Positions 46,376 to 54,486 of a DNA stretch of 64,000 nucleotides are shown here, one piece after another (within the stretch, counting starts at the first letter, position 1; the number at the start of each line of letters is the position of its first letter). Origin of the DNA: BOG-908 sp965199235 (GTDB taxonomy: Bacteria > Pseudomonadota > Alphaproteobacteria > Acetobacterales > Acetobacteraceae); NCBI GenBank assembly GCA_965199235.1, contig CBDAQU010000001.1:186001-250000 (forward strand). Reading direction: 5' to 3'. The notes beneath the pieces are model-generated. The model saw only the letters and a list, made by a program, of their open reading frames with translations. It did not search any database and was not told where the DNA came from. The position numbers were made by a program, and so were the translations under genes.

Positions 46376-46824
46376 TTATAACCCCTCCCGAACGAGTCTG
46401 CACCACACCGCCCAGCAGCGTCCATGTCAAGTCGTCACCGAAATACTGCGAATACTGCGTGAAATCAGCACACAACCCAAACGGGAGCGTGCTTTACAGC
46501 AACTTCGTATCGAGAATATTTAGAAGACCGAAAACTATCCTGGGTTGTCATCACGATCGTCGTATCTTGTGTCACTGCGCCGGGTCGAGACGCCGAGCCG
46601 ATCCCGTTCTGGCGGCGGCGCGGCGCTCCTGATCGGGCGGACCATAAAAACGACAGACCACGCCGCGATCCGCGACAGCCAGACAAAGGTTTTTTGCTTC
46701 TTTTTTGCAAAAAAGAAGGACTTGCCTTCGGTCTGGCTACGTCGATCTCAAGGCCGATTGGTGTTAGAGCCTCGACGCCGGCAGGGCGGCCGAGACCGGT
46801 GCCCGGGCGTCGATGGTGGGACCT
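46376..46824. other. 449-bp gene-free region
   Basis: This is the only gap longer than 300 bp. Its left part is the relatively AT-rich leader and promoter area of the minus-strand beta-propeller gene (for example ATATTTAGAAG near 46515). Its right part holds dispersed repeat copy 3 (46677-46766) and the short leader of the amidohydrolase gene. No ORF in it has a ribosome site or protein-like composition, and no RNA gene is recognised. Confidence 0.6.
46677..46766. repeat. Dispersed AT-rich hairpin repeat, copy 3
   Basis: The outer arms AGCCAGAC (46677) and GTCTGGCT (46731) are exact inverted repeats enclosing a perfect inner hairpin (CTTCTTTTTT and AAAAAAGAAG, loop GC). The tail GTCGATCTCAAGGCCGAT matches copy 1 exactly; 46704-46766 and 7802-7864 align without gaps. 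It lies upstream of the amidohydrolase gene. Confidence 0.78.
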
Positions 46825-47871
46825 ATGCCGCTGAAGATCATCTGCCTCGAAGAGCACACGCTCGACCCGGCGCTCGCCAAGGCCGCCCAGCCGACGACGG
46901 CGCGCATGGCGCCGTACATGGCCGACCTCGGCAGCCGCTTCCGGGAGAGCCCGGGCGGCGGCCAGGAAGGGCGGCCGAACCTGGTTTCGCCGGAACGCGC
47001 CTTCGCCGCCGTCAGCGCCCCGATCGACGACCGGCTGGCCGAGATGGACGCGCACGGCATCGACATGCAGGTGCTGTCGTACTCCAACCAGACACAGGAC
47101 GCGCCAGCCAAGGATGCCGCCGGTCTGGCGCGCGCCGCCAACGACCGGCTGGCCGAAGCGGTCGCCCGCCATCCCGGCCGTTTCGCCGGCTTCTCGACCC
47201 TCCCGTGGCAGGACACCGACGCCGCCGTCAGCGAGCTGGAGCGCAGTGCCCGCGAGCTTGGCCTGACCGCGACCATGCTGATCGGCCACCCCGGCGAAGA
47301 TAGCTTGCTCGACGACCCGCGCTACGCCCCGGTCCTCGCCAAGCTCGCGGAGCTTCACGTGCCGATCTACATCCACCCCGGCCCGCCGCTGCCTGCGGTG
47401 CAACGCCCGTATTACGGCGGCCTGGACAAGGAGGTGACCGCGCGGCTCTCGCTCTACGGCTGGGGCTGGCACAACGAGGCGGGCATCCAGGTCATCCGCC
47501 TGATCCTGTCAGGCGCGCTCGACCGCCATCCGAACCTGCGGATCATCAGCGGGCACTGGGGCGAAATGGTGCCCTTCTTCCTCGACCGCATGGACGACGC
47601 CCTGCCGCGCGGTGCAACCGGCCTCTCACGCACGATCGGCCAGACCTACCGCGACCAGGTTTTTGTCACGCCGAGCGGGATGTTCTACCTGCCGCATGCC
47701 CGTTTCATCCACGAAATCCTCGGCGCCGAGCGCATCATGTTCTCGATCGACTACCCCTATCTGAGCATGACCGGCGCGCGCGCATGGCTGGAGGCGCTCG
47801 ACATCAGCGAGGAAGACCGCGCCGCGATCGCGCACGGCAACGCCGAACGGCTGCTCCGTCTCGGGCGATAG
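46825..47871 (+). CDS. Amidohydrolase-superfamily protein (ACMSD/gamma-resorcylate decarboxylase-like)
   Basis: A 348-residue TIM-barrel metal enzyme of the amidohydrolase_2 group, whose members decarboxylate or hydrolyse aromatic and carboxylic compounds. Visible elements are CLEEHT (near residue 6), DMQVLSYSNQTQDAP, IYIHPGPPLP, ISGHWGEMVPFFLDRM and the late catalytic Asp in MFSIDYPY. The usual N-terminal HxH is replaced by EEH, as in gamma-resorcylate decarboxylase relatives. ATG 46825 is preferred over 46813; both have only GGTGGGA-like support. Substrate unknown. Confidence 0.82.
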   Translation: MPLKIICLEEHTLDPALAKAAQPTTARMAPYMADLGSRFRESPGGGQEGRPNLVSPERAFAAVSAPIDDRLAEMDAHGIDMQVLSYSNQTQDAPAKDAAGLARAANDRLAEAVARHPGRFAGFSTLPWQDTDAAVSELERSARELGLTATMLIGHPGEDSLLDDPRYAPVLAKLAELHVPIYIHPGPPLPAVQRPYYGGLDKEVTARLSLYGWGWHNEAGIQVIRLILSGALDRHPNLRIISGHWGEMVPFFLDRMDDALPRGATGLSRTIGQTYRDQVFVTPSGMFYLPHARFIHEILGAERIMFSIDYPYLSMTGARAWLEALDISEEDRAAIAHGNAERLLRLGR

Positions 47872-47896
47872 CCGAACCTCCGGTACAAAGGCAGTC

Positions 47897-48598
47897 TCAG
47901 CCGCCCAGCACCTTGCGCAGCGACGCCTCGATCTGGCCGCCGCAATACGCGTCGCCGTAATCCCGCCGAGCCCTGGCCGCGAGTTCGGCCAGCGCCGGCA
48001 GGCCGGCCACCCGGCGCGCCAGGGCGGCCGTCATCGGCGCCGCCTCCTCCAGCATCGCAGCGAGAGCGCCGAAACGGTCGCCCATCGTCGACCACAGCGT
48101 CGCCGTCACCAGATCGGCGAGCCCGGGCGACTCGCCGCCCAGCAGGAAGCCCGCCTCCGCCCGCAGGCCATGGCGCCGGCCAGTCTCCTCCCAGAACGAC
48201 ATCCATTTCCTCAGGCGGGGCACAAAATTCCGCCAGCTCTCCTGCGTCCACATCGCCCGGCCGCCATCGAGCGTGACCTCGTCGATCACGTCGTTTGCGT
48301 CGTTGACGACCTTCATCGTCAACGCGCGACGCGCAGCATCCTTGGGCATCAGTTCCAGCGTCTCCCCCAAATAGAGGATGATCGCCGGCATCTGCGCCAC
48401 GGCGAAACCAGTGCTGTTGTCGATCAGCACGGGAGGCCCCATGAACGGCACCGGCATGCGCTCCACCGCCCCGCCCACCAGCTTGGAAATCTCGGCGGGG
48501 TCGCTCTCCGCCCAGCTCTTCTTGGCAAACGCGAGCACGGCGCGCACGAACTGGCCGCGGAACGGTATCGGCCAGTAATAGAGGGTGTAGTCGGTCAT
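47897..48598 (-). CDS. Glutathione S-transferase-like protein
   Basis: A 233-residue GST-fold protein: the thioredoxin-like N-domain starts TDYTLYYWPIPFRGQFVRAV, with the cis-Pro region MGPPVLID and the GSH-binding AVAQMPAIILYLGE (Gln-Met where Glu-Ser is usual). A helical C-domain follows. It starts 4 bases after the stop of the YghU-like gene, so they form an operon. Activity is uncertain because the usual gamma-glutamyl-binding residues differ. Confidence 0.82.
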   Translation of the reverse strand: MTDYTLYYWPIPFRGQFVRAVLAFAKKSWAESDPAEISKLVGGAVERMPVPFMGPPVLIDNSTGFAVAQMPAIILYLGETLELMPKDAARRALTMKVVNDANDVIDEVTLDGGRAMWTQESWRNFVPRLRKWMSFWEETGRRHGLRAEAGFLLGGESPGLADLVTATLWSTMGDRFGALAAMLEEAAPMTAALARRVAGLPALAELAARARRDYGDAYCGGQIEASLRKVLGG

Positions 48599-48602
48599 CC
48601 TC

Positions 48603-49475
48603 TCAAACGCCCTGCAGCTTGTCTTCGGTTCTCGTGTCGAAATCGCTCGAATCGTGCCGCTCGTGCAGCTGGCTCGACGGCTCGCCCGTCACGCGGTTGA
48701 CCATTCGCCCGCGCTGCACCGCGGGCCGCGCGCTCACCGTCGCTGTCCAGCGCTGGAGGTTCTTGTAGTCCTGCACCTGCAGGAACTCGCCGGCCTCGTA
48801 CAGCAGCCCGCTCGCCATGGCGCCGTACCAGGGCCAGACGGCGATGTCGGCGATGGTGTACTCCCTGCCCGCCAGGTACTCGTGATCGGCCAGGCGGCGG
48901 TCCAGCACGTCCATCTGGCGTTTCGCCTCCAGCGCAAAACGGTCGATGGCGTATTCGATCTTCGTCGGCGCGTAGGCGTAGAAATGCCCGAAGCCGCCGC
49001 CCAGGAAAGGTCCGCTGCCCATCTGCCAGAACAGCCAGGACAGGCACTCGGCCCGCAGCGCCGGCTCGGTGGGCAGCAACGCGCCGAACTTCTCGGCGAG
49101 GTACACCAGGATCGCGCCCGATTCGAACACCCTGATCGGCGGTGCCGCACTGCGGTCCAGCAGCGCCGGTATCTTGGAATTGGGGTTCACCGCCACGAAC
49201 CCGCTGCCGAACTGGTCGCCCTCGTTGATCCTGATCAGCCACGCATCGTACTCCGCACCCGTGTGGCCGGCCGCCAGCAGCTCCTCCAGCATGATCGTCG
49301 CCTTCACCCCGTTGGGCGTCGCCAGCGAGTAGAGCTGCAGCGGGTGCTTGCCGACCGGCAGCTCCTTCTCATGCGTGGCGCCGGCAACCGGGCGGTTGAT
49401 GTTGGCGAACCTGCCGCCGTGATCCTTGTTCCAGGTCCAGATTTTCGGCGGCGTATATGACGCTTCTTCTGTCAT
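48603..49475 (-). CDS. YghU-like glutathione-dependent disulfide-bond oxidoreductase
   Basis: A 290-residue Nu-class GST. The long N-terminal extension (YTPPKIWTWNKDHGGRFANI, then NRPVAGATHEKELPVGKHPL) and the thioredoxin-like domain with TPNGVKATIMLEEL, NPNSKIPALLD and VFESGAILVYLAEK match YghU/YfcG, which bind two glutathiones and reduce disulfides. ATG 49475 has GGAG 6 bases upstream. It leads a two-gene operon with the other GST-like protein. Confidence 0.92.
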   Translation of the reverse strand: MTEEASYTPPKIWTWNKDHGGRFANINRPVAGATHEKELPVGKHPLQLYSLATPNGVKATIMLEELLAAGHTGAEYDAWLIRINEGDQFGSGFVAVNPNSKIPALLDRSAAPPIRVFESGAILVYLAEKFGALLPTEPALRAECLSWLFWQMGSGPFLGGGFGHFYAYAPTKIEYAIDRFALEAKRQMDVLDRRLADHEYLAGREYTIADIAVWPWYGAMASGLLYEAGEFLQVQDYKNLQRWTATVSARPAVQRGRMVNRVTGEPSSQLHERHDSSDFDTRTEDKLQGV

Positions 49476-49499
49476 TGTGAGCTCCATTCCTGATCAGGC

Positions 49500-49577
49500 G
49501 AAGGCCTGGGGCCTCACCCGCGGCGTGCTTCGCACGACGCCCCTCGAACCCGTTGGGGCTTGAACCCCGAACCCCGA
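49500..49577. repeat. GC-rich intergenic hairpin repeat
   Basis: Between the YghU gene and the secretion operon's last gene, CGTGC-TTC-GCACG forms a perfect short hairpin, flanked by CCCC- and GGGG-rich blocks (GGGGCTTGAACCCCGAACCCC). The composition resembles the repeat at 42401 but I cannot align them in detail. It may end the minus-strand secretion operon. Confidence 0.45.
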
Positions 49578-49587
49578 CTACACCAGA

Positions 49588-49914
49588 TCAGCGCCTTGGG
49601 GGAATTGCGGGCGGGTTGGCGGCGGCTGGGCGCTGGGGCGTGACCGAATGGCCGAAATTGGCGCCCAGCCGGTTTCTCGTGGCGCTCTCGTTGAACTGGC
49701 CCGTCACGTTGCCCGGAGAGGTGGCGTCGTAGGGCGCCGCCGTCCCGCCCGCCGCCTCATGCGCCTGCCGGGCGGCGGCGCCGAGCTGCTGGTTCAGGCA
49801 CGAATAGCTCTGGGCGGAGCCCACCTTCACGTCCACGCAGGTCTGCTGGCTGGGCTGCGCGGCCGCCTCCCCCGCAAGGAGAAGGGGCAGCACGGCAGCC
49901 AGACGGCCGATCAT
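49588..49914 (-). CDS. Small exported protein at the end of the two-partner-secretion operon
   Basis: A 108-residue protein with a signal peptide (1-20, ending EAAAQPS). The mature part has two cysteines (QTCVDVKVGSAQSYSCLNQQ), which could form one disulfide, then a Gly/Ala/Pro/Asn-rich tail that looks disordered. Its ATG overlaps the TGA of the PpiC gene (ATGA). It is the last gene of the tpsB operon. I do not recognise the family; it could be a periplasmic accessory of the secretion machine. Confidence 0.65.
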   Translation of the reverse strand: MIGRLAAVLPLLLAGEAAAQPSQQTCVDVKVGSAQSYSCLNQQLGAAARQAHEAAGGTAAPYDATSPGNVTGQFNESATRNRLGANFGHSVTPQRPAAANPPAIPPRR

Positions 49915-50780
49915 GGTGCCGCACCGGCCAGGCGCGCCAGCTCGATCTCGTTCACCCGCACCGGCTGGCGCTGCAGCAGCGTGTTGGCATAGGCCTGCTC
50001 CTCCTGCGCCACCCGCTGCTGCCGAAGCGCGCGCACCAGGCGGTCCCGAACCTCGGCCAGCGGCGCCGGGCCGGCCGGCCGGGTCGCGACCAGCCGCAGC
50101 AGCGAACAACCTACAGGGCTGCACACGGGATCGCTGACCGACCCCTCCGGCAAGCCCGCCACGGCGGATTTCACCGCGGGGACCAGCGAGGTTTCCGGCA
50201 GAAAGCCCAGATCGGCGTAGCGCGCACCGGGAACGCTGCCGACAGCGTTGTCGAAACCGGCTTGGCTGCGCTGCACCCGGCGGCCCAGCTCGGCAAGGCG
50301 CCTTCGTGCCTCGTCGCCGGGCAGCGAGGCGGCGGGCACGAAGATCTGGGTCAGGTGGTAGGTGCGGGGCTGCATCAGCTGCGCCGTGTTCCGCGCATAC
50401 GCCGACTGAACCTCGGCCTCCGACGGATAGCCGGCGGGCAGTTTGACTTGGGCCGCGATGAAGCTGGCTGCCACAACCTGGTCGTGCGCGCGTTGCAGCG
50501 CGGCCACCACATCCGGGCGCTGGTCCCATTTCTGCGCGCGCGCCTCCGCCAGCACCGCCTGCTGCAGCAGCGCGTCGCGCAGGAACACGCGAAGCGCCGC
50601 AGGGTCGGCGGCCAGATGCTGGTGCAGCTCGCCCTCCGTGCCGGCAACCATCGCGCGCGCCGCGCTCGCGGTGATCTGGGCCGCGCCGCGCTCCGCCACC
50701 ACGGGGTCGCCAGCATCCGCAGCCGCGGCCGAGCCGCATGCCAGAACCATCGCCAGCGCCGCCGTGACACGACGGATCAT
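49911..50780 (-). CDS. Exported PpiC/parvulin-type peptidyl-prolyl isomerase
   Basis: A 289-residue periplasmic parvulin-family protein. A signal peptide spans 1-21 (ending GSAAAADAG); a SurA/PrsA-like helical N-domain follows (about 35-125). The rotamase domain spans about 135-240: TYHLTQIFVPAASLPGDEAR and ARYADLGFLPETSLVPAVKSAV are typical, although VCSPVGCSLLRLV replaces the usual GWHIIKL end. The ATG at 50780 has GGAAGA 6 bases upstream. It likely chaperones the barrel proteins or the exoprotein encoded in the same operon. Confidence 0.82.
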   Translation of the reverse strand: MIRRVTAALAMVLACGSAAAADAGDPVVAERGAAQITASAARAMVAGTEGELHQHLAADPAALRVFLRDALLQQAVLAEARAQKWDQRPDVVAALQRAHDQVVAASFIAAQVKLPAGYPSEAEVQSAYARNTAQLMQPRTYHLTQIFVPAASLPGDEARRRLAELGRRVQRSQAGFDNAVGSVPGARYADLGFLPETSLVPAVKSAVAGLPEGSVSDPVCSPVGCSLLRLVATRPAGPAPLAEVRDRLVRALRQQRVAQEEQAYANTLLQRQPVRVNEIELARLAGAAP

Positions 50781-50808
50781 GCCGTCTTCCGTTGCCTGCA
50801 TGCGGCCG

Positions 50809-51456
50809 TCAACGCGCCGGCGTGCGTGCGGGTGCCACGTATTGCTGATCACGTATCTTGTCGTCGTAATCCTGCACCGTGTTTTCGAGTTTCACGCGCG
50901 CCGTACCGATCACCGGCTCGTAGCTCCTCAGCAGCAGGCTTCGGAAACTCTGCGTCTCGTAGAGGTGCAGGATGTCTTCGGCGACGCTCTCCAGCTTGCC
51001 GTTTGCGGTCTTGCAGGTCTCCAGCGCACGCGTGTCGGCCTGCAGCCCTGCCGCGGATTGACGGCTTTCCGCGTCCTTGCTGCGCGCCATGCCAACCGCC
51101 TCGGTGTAGGCCGACTGCCATCTCGCCAGCCCCTGCTGCAGCGCCGCGTCCTGCGCGCGCGCCGCAGTCAGCGCGTCCTGCAACGCCCTAACCTCGCCAG
51201 CCGGCGCGGCCGGCCTTGCCGGTGCGGCAGCAAGCTTCGCAAGGGCCGCGTCCAGCTGCGCCTGCACGGCGGCCTGGGCGGCCTGCGCCTTCTGCGCATC
51301 GGCCTGCGCCTGCGCCGCCTGGTCCTGCGCCGCGCGCATCTGCGCCACCGCCTGACGCAACGCGTCGCGCAACCTGTCCTCGCCGCTCTGCTCGTCGGCC
51401 GAGGCGGAGCCGAGCGCGGAGCACAGGATTGCGGCAGCGAGCAACGCCGCGCGCAT
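50809..51456 (-). CDS. Exported coiled-coil protein of the secretion operon
   Basis: A 215-residue protein with a signal peptide (1-20, ending GSASADEQ) and a long Ala/Gln-rich coiled coil (about 25-130, containing AQMRAAQDQAAQAQADAQ). The C-terminal 80 residues are less repetitive, with ETCKTANGKLESVAEDILHL and SYEPVIGTARVKLENTV. The pattern recalls periplasmic spacers such as those of TolA or YbgF, but no homology is claimed. Its ATG lies 2 bases after the porin stop codon. A TTG two codons upstream is possible. Confidence 0.68.
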   Translation of the reverse strand: MRAALLAAAILCSALGSASADEQSGEDRLRDALRQAVAQMRAAQDQAAQAQADAQKAQAAQAAVQAQLDAALAKLAAAPARPAAPAGEVRALQDALTAARAQDAALQQGLARWQSAYTEAVGMARSKDAESRQSAAGLQADTRALETCKTANGKLESVAEDILHLYETQSFRSLLLRSYEPVIGTARVKLENTVQDYDDKIRDQQYVAPARTPAR

Positions 51457-51458
51457 CG

Positions 51459-53192
51459 TCAAAACGACGATTGCAGGTCGACCTGCAAAACGTTGTTGTC
51501 GTATTTCGGCCCGGACACCGACTGCGCGCTGAACCAGCGCAGAGAGAGGAACGTCTCGCGCGCCAGCCCCAGGCTGCCGGTCAGGATGTAGCCTTGCGCG
51601 TTCGTGCCACCCAGATGGAAGTCGGCGTCGTTGATGGAATCGAGCGTCGAATCCGTCTGCAGGTATTTGTAGGCGAGCGAGACGTTCCAGTCCCAGCGCT
51701 TATGGATGTCCAGATTGCCGATTTCGCCGCGCACGATGTAGGCCGTGTCGCCCCCCTGATACCGGCCGTTGCTGCCGATGTTGTTCTGCGGCCCGATCGG
51801 ACCGTTGACCGACGGGCCGTGGTTGAGGATCGCGTTGCGGTCGTAGGCGAGGTTCTTGAGGAACTCGCCGTCGAGCTCGATGTCGAACGGGTGGTAGCTG
51901 GTGATGTCCACACGCGGATGCACTTCCAGCACGGCAAAGCGCGAGGCGAGACCGTAATATTGCGGGTCCACCGCCACCGCCCCCAACGTGCCTGTGTAGG
52001 GCACGATGTTGCGTATGGCATAGACCGTGTTGCCGAATTGCTGGAACGGGAAACGGGTCGCGTCCGTGCTGCAGTAATAGGCGTTGCCCTGCTGCTGCAC
52101 GCAGGGCTGCGAAACCGCCCCCTGCACGCCGTTGAAATCGAAGAACCCTGCGGCAAGCTTGGCCAGCACGTCAGGTCGGGCCCGCCATGCCCCGCCGCCC
52201 TGCACAGCCAGCATGTAGGCGTTCGCGCTGTCGTATTTGGTTTCCGAGTTGGTCGAAAAGTCGAACGCCGTGTTCAGTATCGGGAACGCGCCGCCGGTGA
52301 TGAACGCGTTCACGCCGGGCACGAGGTCGTGCTCGTAATGCGCGGACACGCCGTCGAAGCCGAGCTCGCTGTAGAAAATCAGGTCGGTGGTGAAGAACGG
52401 GTTGTTCTCCCGCCCGATCGCCAGCTGCAGCCCCGGCATGCCGGAATAGGCGAGGTTGGCGCGGTCTATATAGACCGCGTATTTCGAGAAGTCGCCAGGC
52501 TGACCCTGCGTCTGGTTGGGCGTGACCGGCCCCTGGTCGGAGCCCGTGCTGATGCGCACGTCAGCCGTCAGCCCGTCATCGATGATCGTGTGCACGCCGA
52601 TGCGCGCGCGCACGCGCTCGCGGTCGCGGTCCTGCGTCGTGTTCAGGAACGGCGGCGCCGCAGCCGTGCCAGCCGCGTAGCTTTCCAGGTCGAACGGCGA
52701 GCCGTTGTTGATGTTCTGGAAGTTGAGGAACTGGTTGTAATTGCCGGACGCGAAACTGTCGCGCTCGTAGCGCACGCGGAAATCGCCGTACAGGCTGAAC
52801 CGCTTGGTCCACTCCGGCAGCTCGTCAGGCGCCGCCCAGCCTTCCTGCTTGGTTTCGGTCAGCACTTCGGACCGCACCTCGTCGGCGATCTGCTTGCGGA
52901 TGAATTGCGGCACGTAGGTCACGCGTATCTCGCCCTGCTTGGCGGGCGGCGGCGCGGCTTCCGCGGCGGCTGGTGGGGTTGCCGCCTGCTTGGCATGGCG
53001 CCCGCGCACCGGCGTTCCCGTCTCGCGCAGCAGCTCTCCCGCCTGCCCGCTCGTCAGGATGCCTTTCTGGATCAGCAACTGTATCAGCTTGACCGTCTGC
53101 TCGTCCGCGTGGGCGGGTGCCGCGCCGAACGCCAGCGCCAGGCCCGTGCCGAGCAGGCCGCTCCGCAATCGCCCGCGATCCCTGTTGGTCAT
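51459..53192 (-). CDS. Putative outer-membrane porin of the secretion operon
   Basis: A 577-residue outer-membrane barrel. It has a signal peptide (1-29, ending AAPAHADEQ), an N-terminal helix-turn motif (VKLIQLLIQKGILTSGQAGELL), a Pro/Ala-rich linker, and a barrel beginning RFSLYGDFRVRYERDSF. It ends LQSSF, with the terminal Phe needed for BAM insertion. Features fit the 'putative porin' family (PF16930-like), including ANLAYSGMPGLQLAIGREN. ATG 53192 is chosen over GTG 53204. It sits between the tonB-like and coiled-coil genes, so it may be the outer-membrane target of the ExbBD/TonB complex. Confidence 0.8.
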   Translation of the reverse strand: MTNRDRGRLRSGLLGTGLALAFGAAPAHADEQTVKLIQLLIQKGILTSGQAGELLRETGTPVRGRHAKQAATPPAAAEAAPPPAKQGEIRVTYVPQFIRKQIADEVRSEVLTETKQEGWAAPDELPEWTKRFSLYGDFRVRYERDSFASGNYNQFLNFQNINNGSPFDLESYAAGTAAAPPFLNTTQDRDRERVRARIGVHTIIDDGLTADVRISTGSDQGPVTPNQTQGQPGDFSKYAVYIDRANLAYSGMPGLQLAIGRENNPFFTTDLIFYSELGFDGVSAHYEHDLVPGVNAFITGGAFPILNTAFDFSTNSETKYDSANAYMLAVQGGGAWRARPDVLAKLAAGFFDFNGVQGAVSQPCVQQQGNAYYCSTDATRFPFQQFGNTVYAIRNIVPYTGTLGAVAVDPQYYGLASRFAVLEVHPRVDITSYHPFDIELDGEFLKNLAYDRNAILNHGPSVNGPIGPQNNIGSNGRYQGGDTAYIVRGEIGNLDIHKRWDWNVSLAYKYLQTDSTLDSINDADFHLGGTNAQGYILTGSLGLARETFLSLRWFSAQSVSGPKYDNNVLQVDLQSSF

Positions 53193-53220
53193 TCGTCCGC
53201 CCACCCCTGCTTTCCCCCGA

Positions 53221-53928
53221 CTATCCGCGCGCGTGCTCTGTAATGCTCACCGTGAACGTTTTCGCCGTCATCTCCGCGGGCGGCGCGTCGTTGGTCGACA
53301 CCGCGTCCAGCACGCGCGCCACTTCCGCGCGCGCGTCGCCGTCACCGTCGAAGCTGCCGATCGCCGCGTGCGTCACGTGCCCCGCCCCGTCGAGCTGGAA
53401 CGTCACCCGCAGGCGGTACGTGGCGAAGCGCAGCTTGTCGTCCCGCCTGATCGCCGCTTCGATCTGCGATTTGACGATGCTGCTGTAATACGCGTCGTTG
53501 TCGCCGCCCGTGCCGTCCCCGCCGCCGCACGCGCTGCCCAGGCAGTCGCCCCCGCCGCCGTTGCCCGACGCGAGCGACCCCGGCCCCGGCCCGGTGATCG
53601 ACGTCGTTACCGCGGCAGGCGGAGAGGGCGCCTTCATCGCCTTGGGATGCGACGTCGCCTTTTGCGGCGACATCTGTTCGCGCGGCCGCTCCACCACCGT
53701 CTTCTGCGGCTGCGGCGGCGGCGGTTTGGGGGGCGGAGGCGGGGGAGGCGGCGGCAGCATCACCTGGGTGATGTGCGGCTCCTGATGCGGCCTCGCTGCG
53801 GGCCCGGACCCCTTCAGCAGAAACGCCGCCAGTCCCGCCGCGCCGAGCAGCGCCACCCCAGCCACCGCCAGCACGATCCGCTGCGCGGGCGGTCGGGGCG
53901 GCGGCTCCTCGTCGAAATCGTCGAGCAT
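53221..53928 (-). CDS. TonB-like energy transducer
   Basis: A 235-residue protein with TonB architecture: a short acidic cytoplasmic N-terminus, one membrane helix (about 17-39), a Pro-rich spacer (QVMLPPPPPPPPPKPPPP, then Lys/Pro), a Gly-rich stretch (GSLASGNGGGGDCLGSACGG), and a C-terminal TonB-fold domain (about 145-230, SQIEAAIRRDDKLRF and LRVTFQLDGAGHVT). The spacer is shorter than in E. coli TonB, and the two Cys are unusual. It should transmit force from the adjacent ExbBD to an outer-membrane protein. Confidence 0.85.
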   Translation of the reverse strand: MLDDFDEEPPPRPPAQRIVLAVAGVALLGAAGLAAFLLKGSGPAARPHQEPHITQVMLPPPPPPPPPKPPPPQPQKTVVERPREQMSPQKATSHPKAMKAPSPPAAVTTSITGPGPGSLASGNGGGGDCLGSACGGGDGTGGDNDAYYSSIVKSQIEAAIRRDDKLRFATYRLRVTFQLDGAGHVTHAAIGSFDGDGDARAEVARVLDAVSTNDAPPAEMTAKTFTVSITEHARG

Positions 53929-53962
53929 TGCTCAGATTGCCCCGCCAAATTCGCTAGGCCGA

Positions 53963-54049
53963 GTCGGCTGGCGCCCGTTTTCGCGCACCGGAGCGCAGCG
54001 GCCTTTTCGGCCGTGAGCACCGGAGCGCAGAAAACGGGCGTCAGCCGAC
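53963..54049. repeat. Large hairpin with internal direct repeats between exbD and tonB
   Basis: The arms at 53963-53982 and 54030-54049 are 20-bp inverted repeats with one mismatch. Inside them the 14-mer GCACCGGAGCGCAG is repeated directly at 53985 and 54017, flanking a small hairpin (CGGCC and GGCCG around TTTTC). It fills most of the 149-base exbD-tonB gap, the only wide gap in the operon. It may be a mobile repeat, an RNA-processing stem or an attenuator. Confidence 0.75.
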
Positions 54050-54077
54050 CGGCACAGTAGGATTTGGAAAGGCAATC

Positions 54078-54482
54078 TCAGGCGCCCGCGGTACGCTGGG
54101 CAGCCAACCCGATCGACGTGATGCCGACCTGTCCGCACAGGTCGAGCACGTTCATGATCTTCTCGTACTGCACGCCGCGGTCGCCCTTCAGGACGATCGG
54201 CAGGTCGGGCGTCACCGCCTTTGCGTCGCGCAACTTGGCGCCGAGCTCTGCCAGGCTGACGGGAATGGCGTCGATGAAGATCTGGCCGCTGGTGGAGACG
54301 GAGATCACCTTCGTCTTCGGCACCGCAAGCGACACGGTGGAGCTGCCATGCGGCAAGTCCACCTTAACGCCCTGAACGGACGCCGTCGTCATGATGATGA
54401 ATATCACCACCAGCACGTAGGCCAGGTCGAGCATCGGGGTGATGTTGATGTCGTCGTAAGGCTTGTCGTCGTTGATCTGCAT
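54078..54482 (-). CDS. exbD: ExbD/TolR-family biopolymer transport protein
   Basis: A 134-residue single-pass inner-membrane protein. The membrane helix (about 20-42) begins NITPMLDLAYVLVVIFI, with the essential proton-path Asp19. The periplasmic domain carries DLPIVLKGDRGVQYEKIMNV, as in ExbD/TolR. It starts 4 bases after the exbB-like gene and has GGAG 8 bases upstream. With that protein it should form a proton-driven motor. Confidence 0.93.
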   Translation of the reverse strand: MQINDDKPYDDINITPMLDLAYVLVVIFIIMTTASVQGVKVDLPHGSSTVSLAVPKTKVISVSTSGQIFIDAIPVSLAELGAKLRDAKAVTPDLPIVLKGDRGVQYEKIMNVLDLCGQVGITSIGLAAQRTAGA

Positions 54483-54486
54483 GGGC

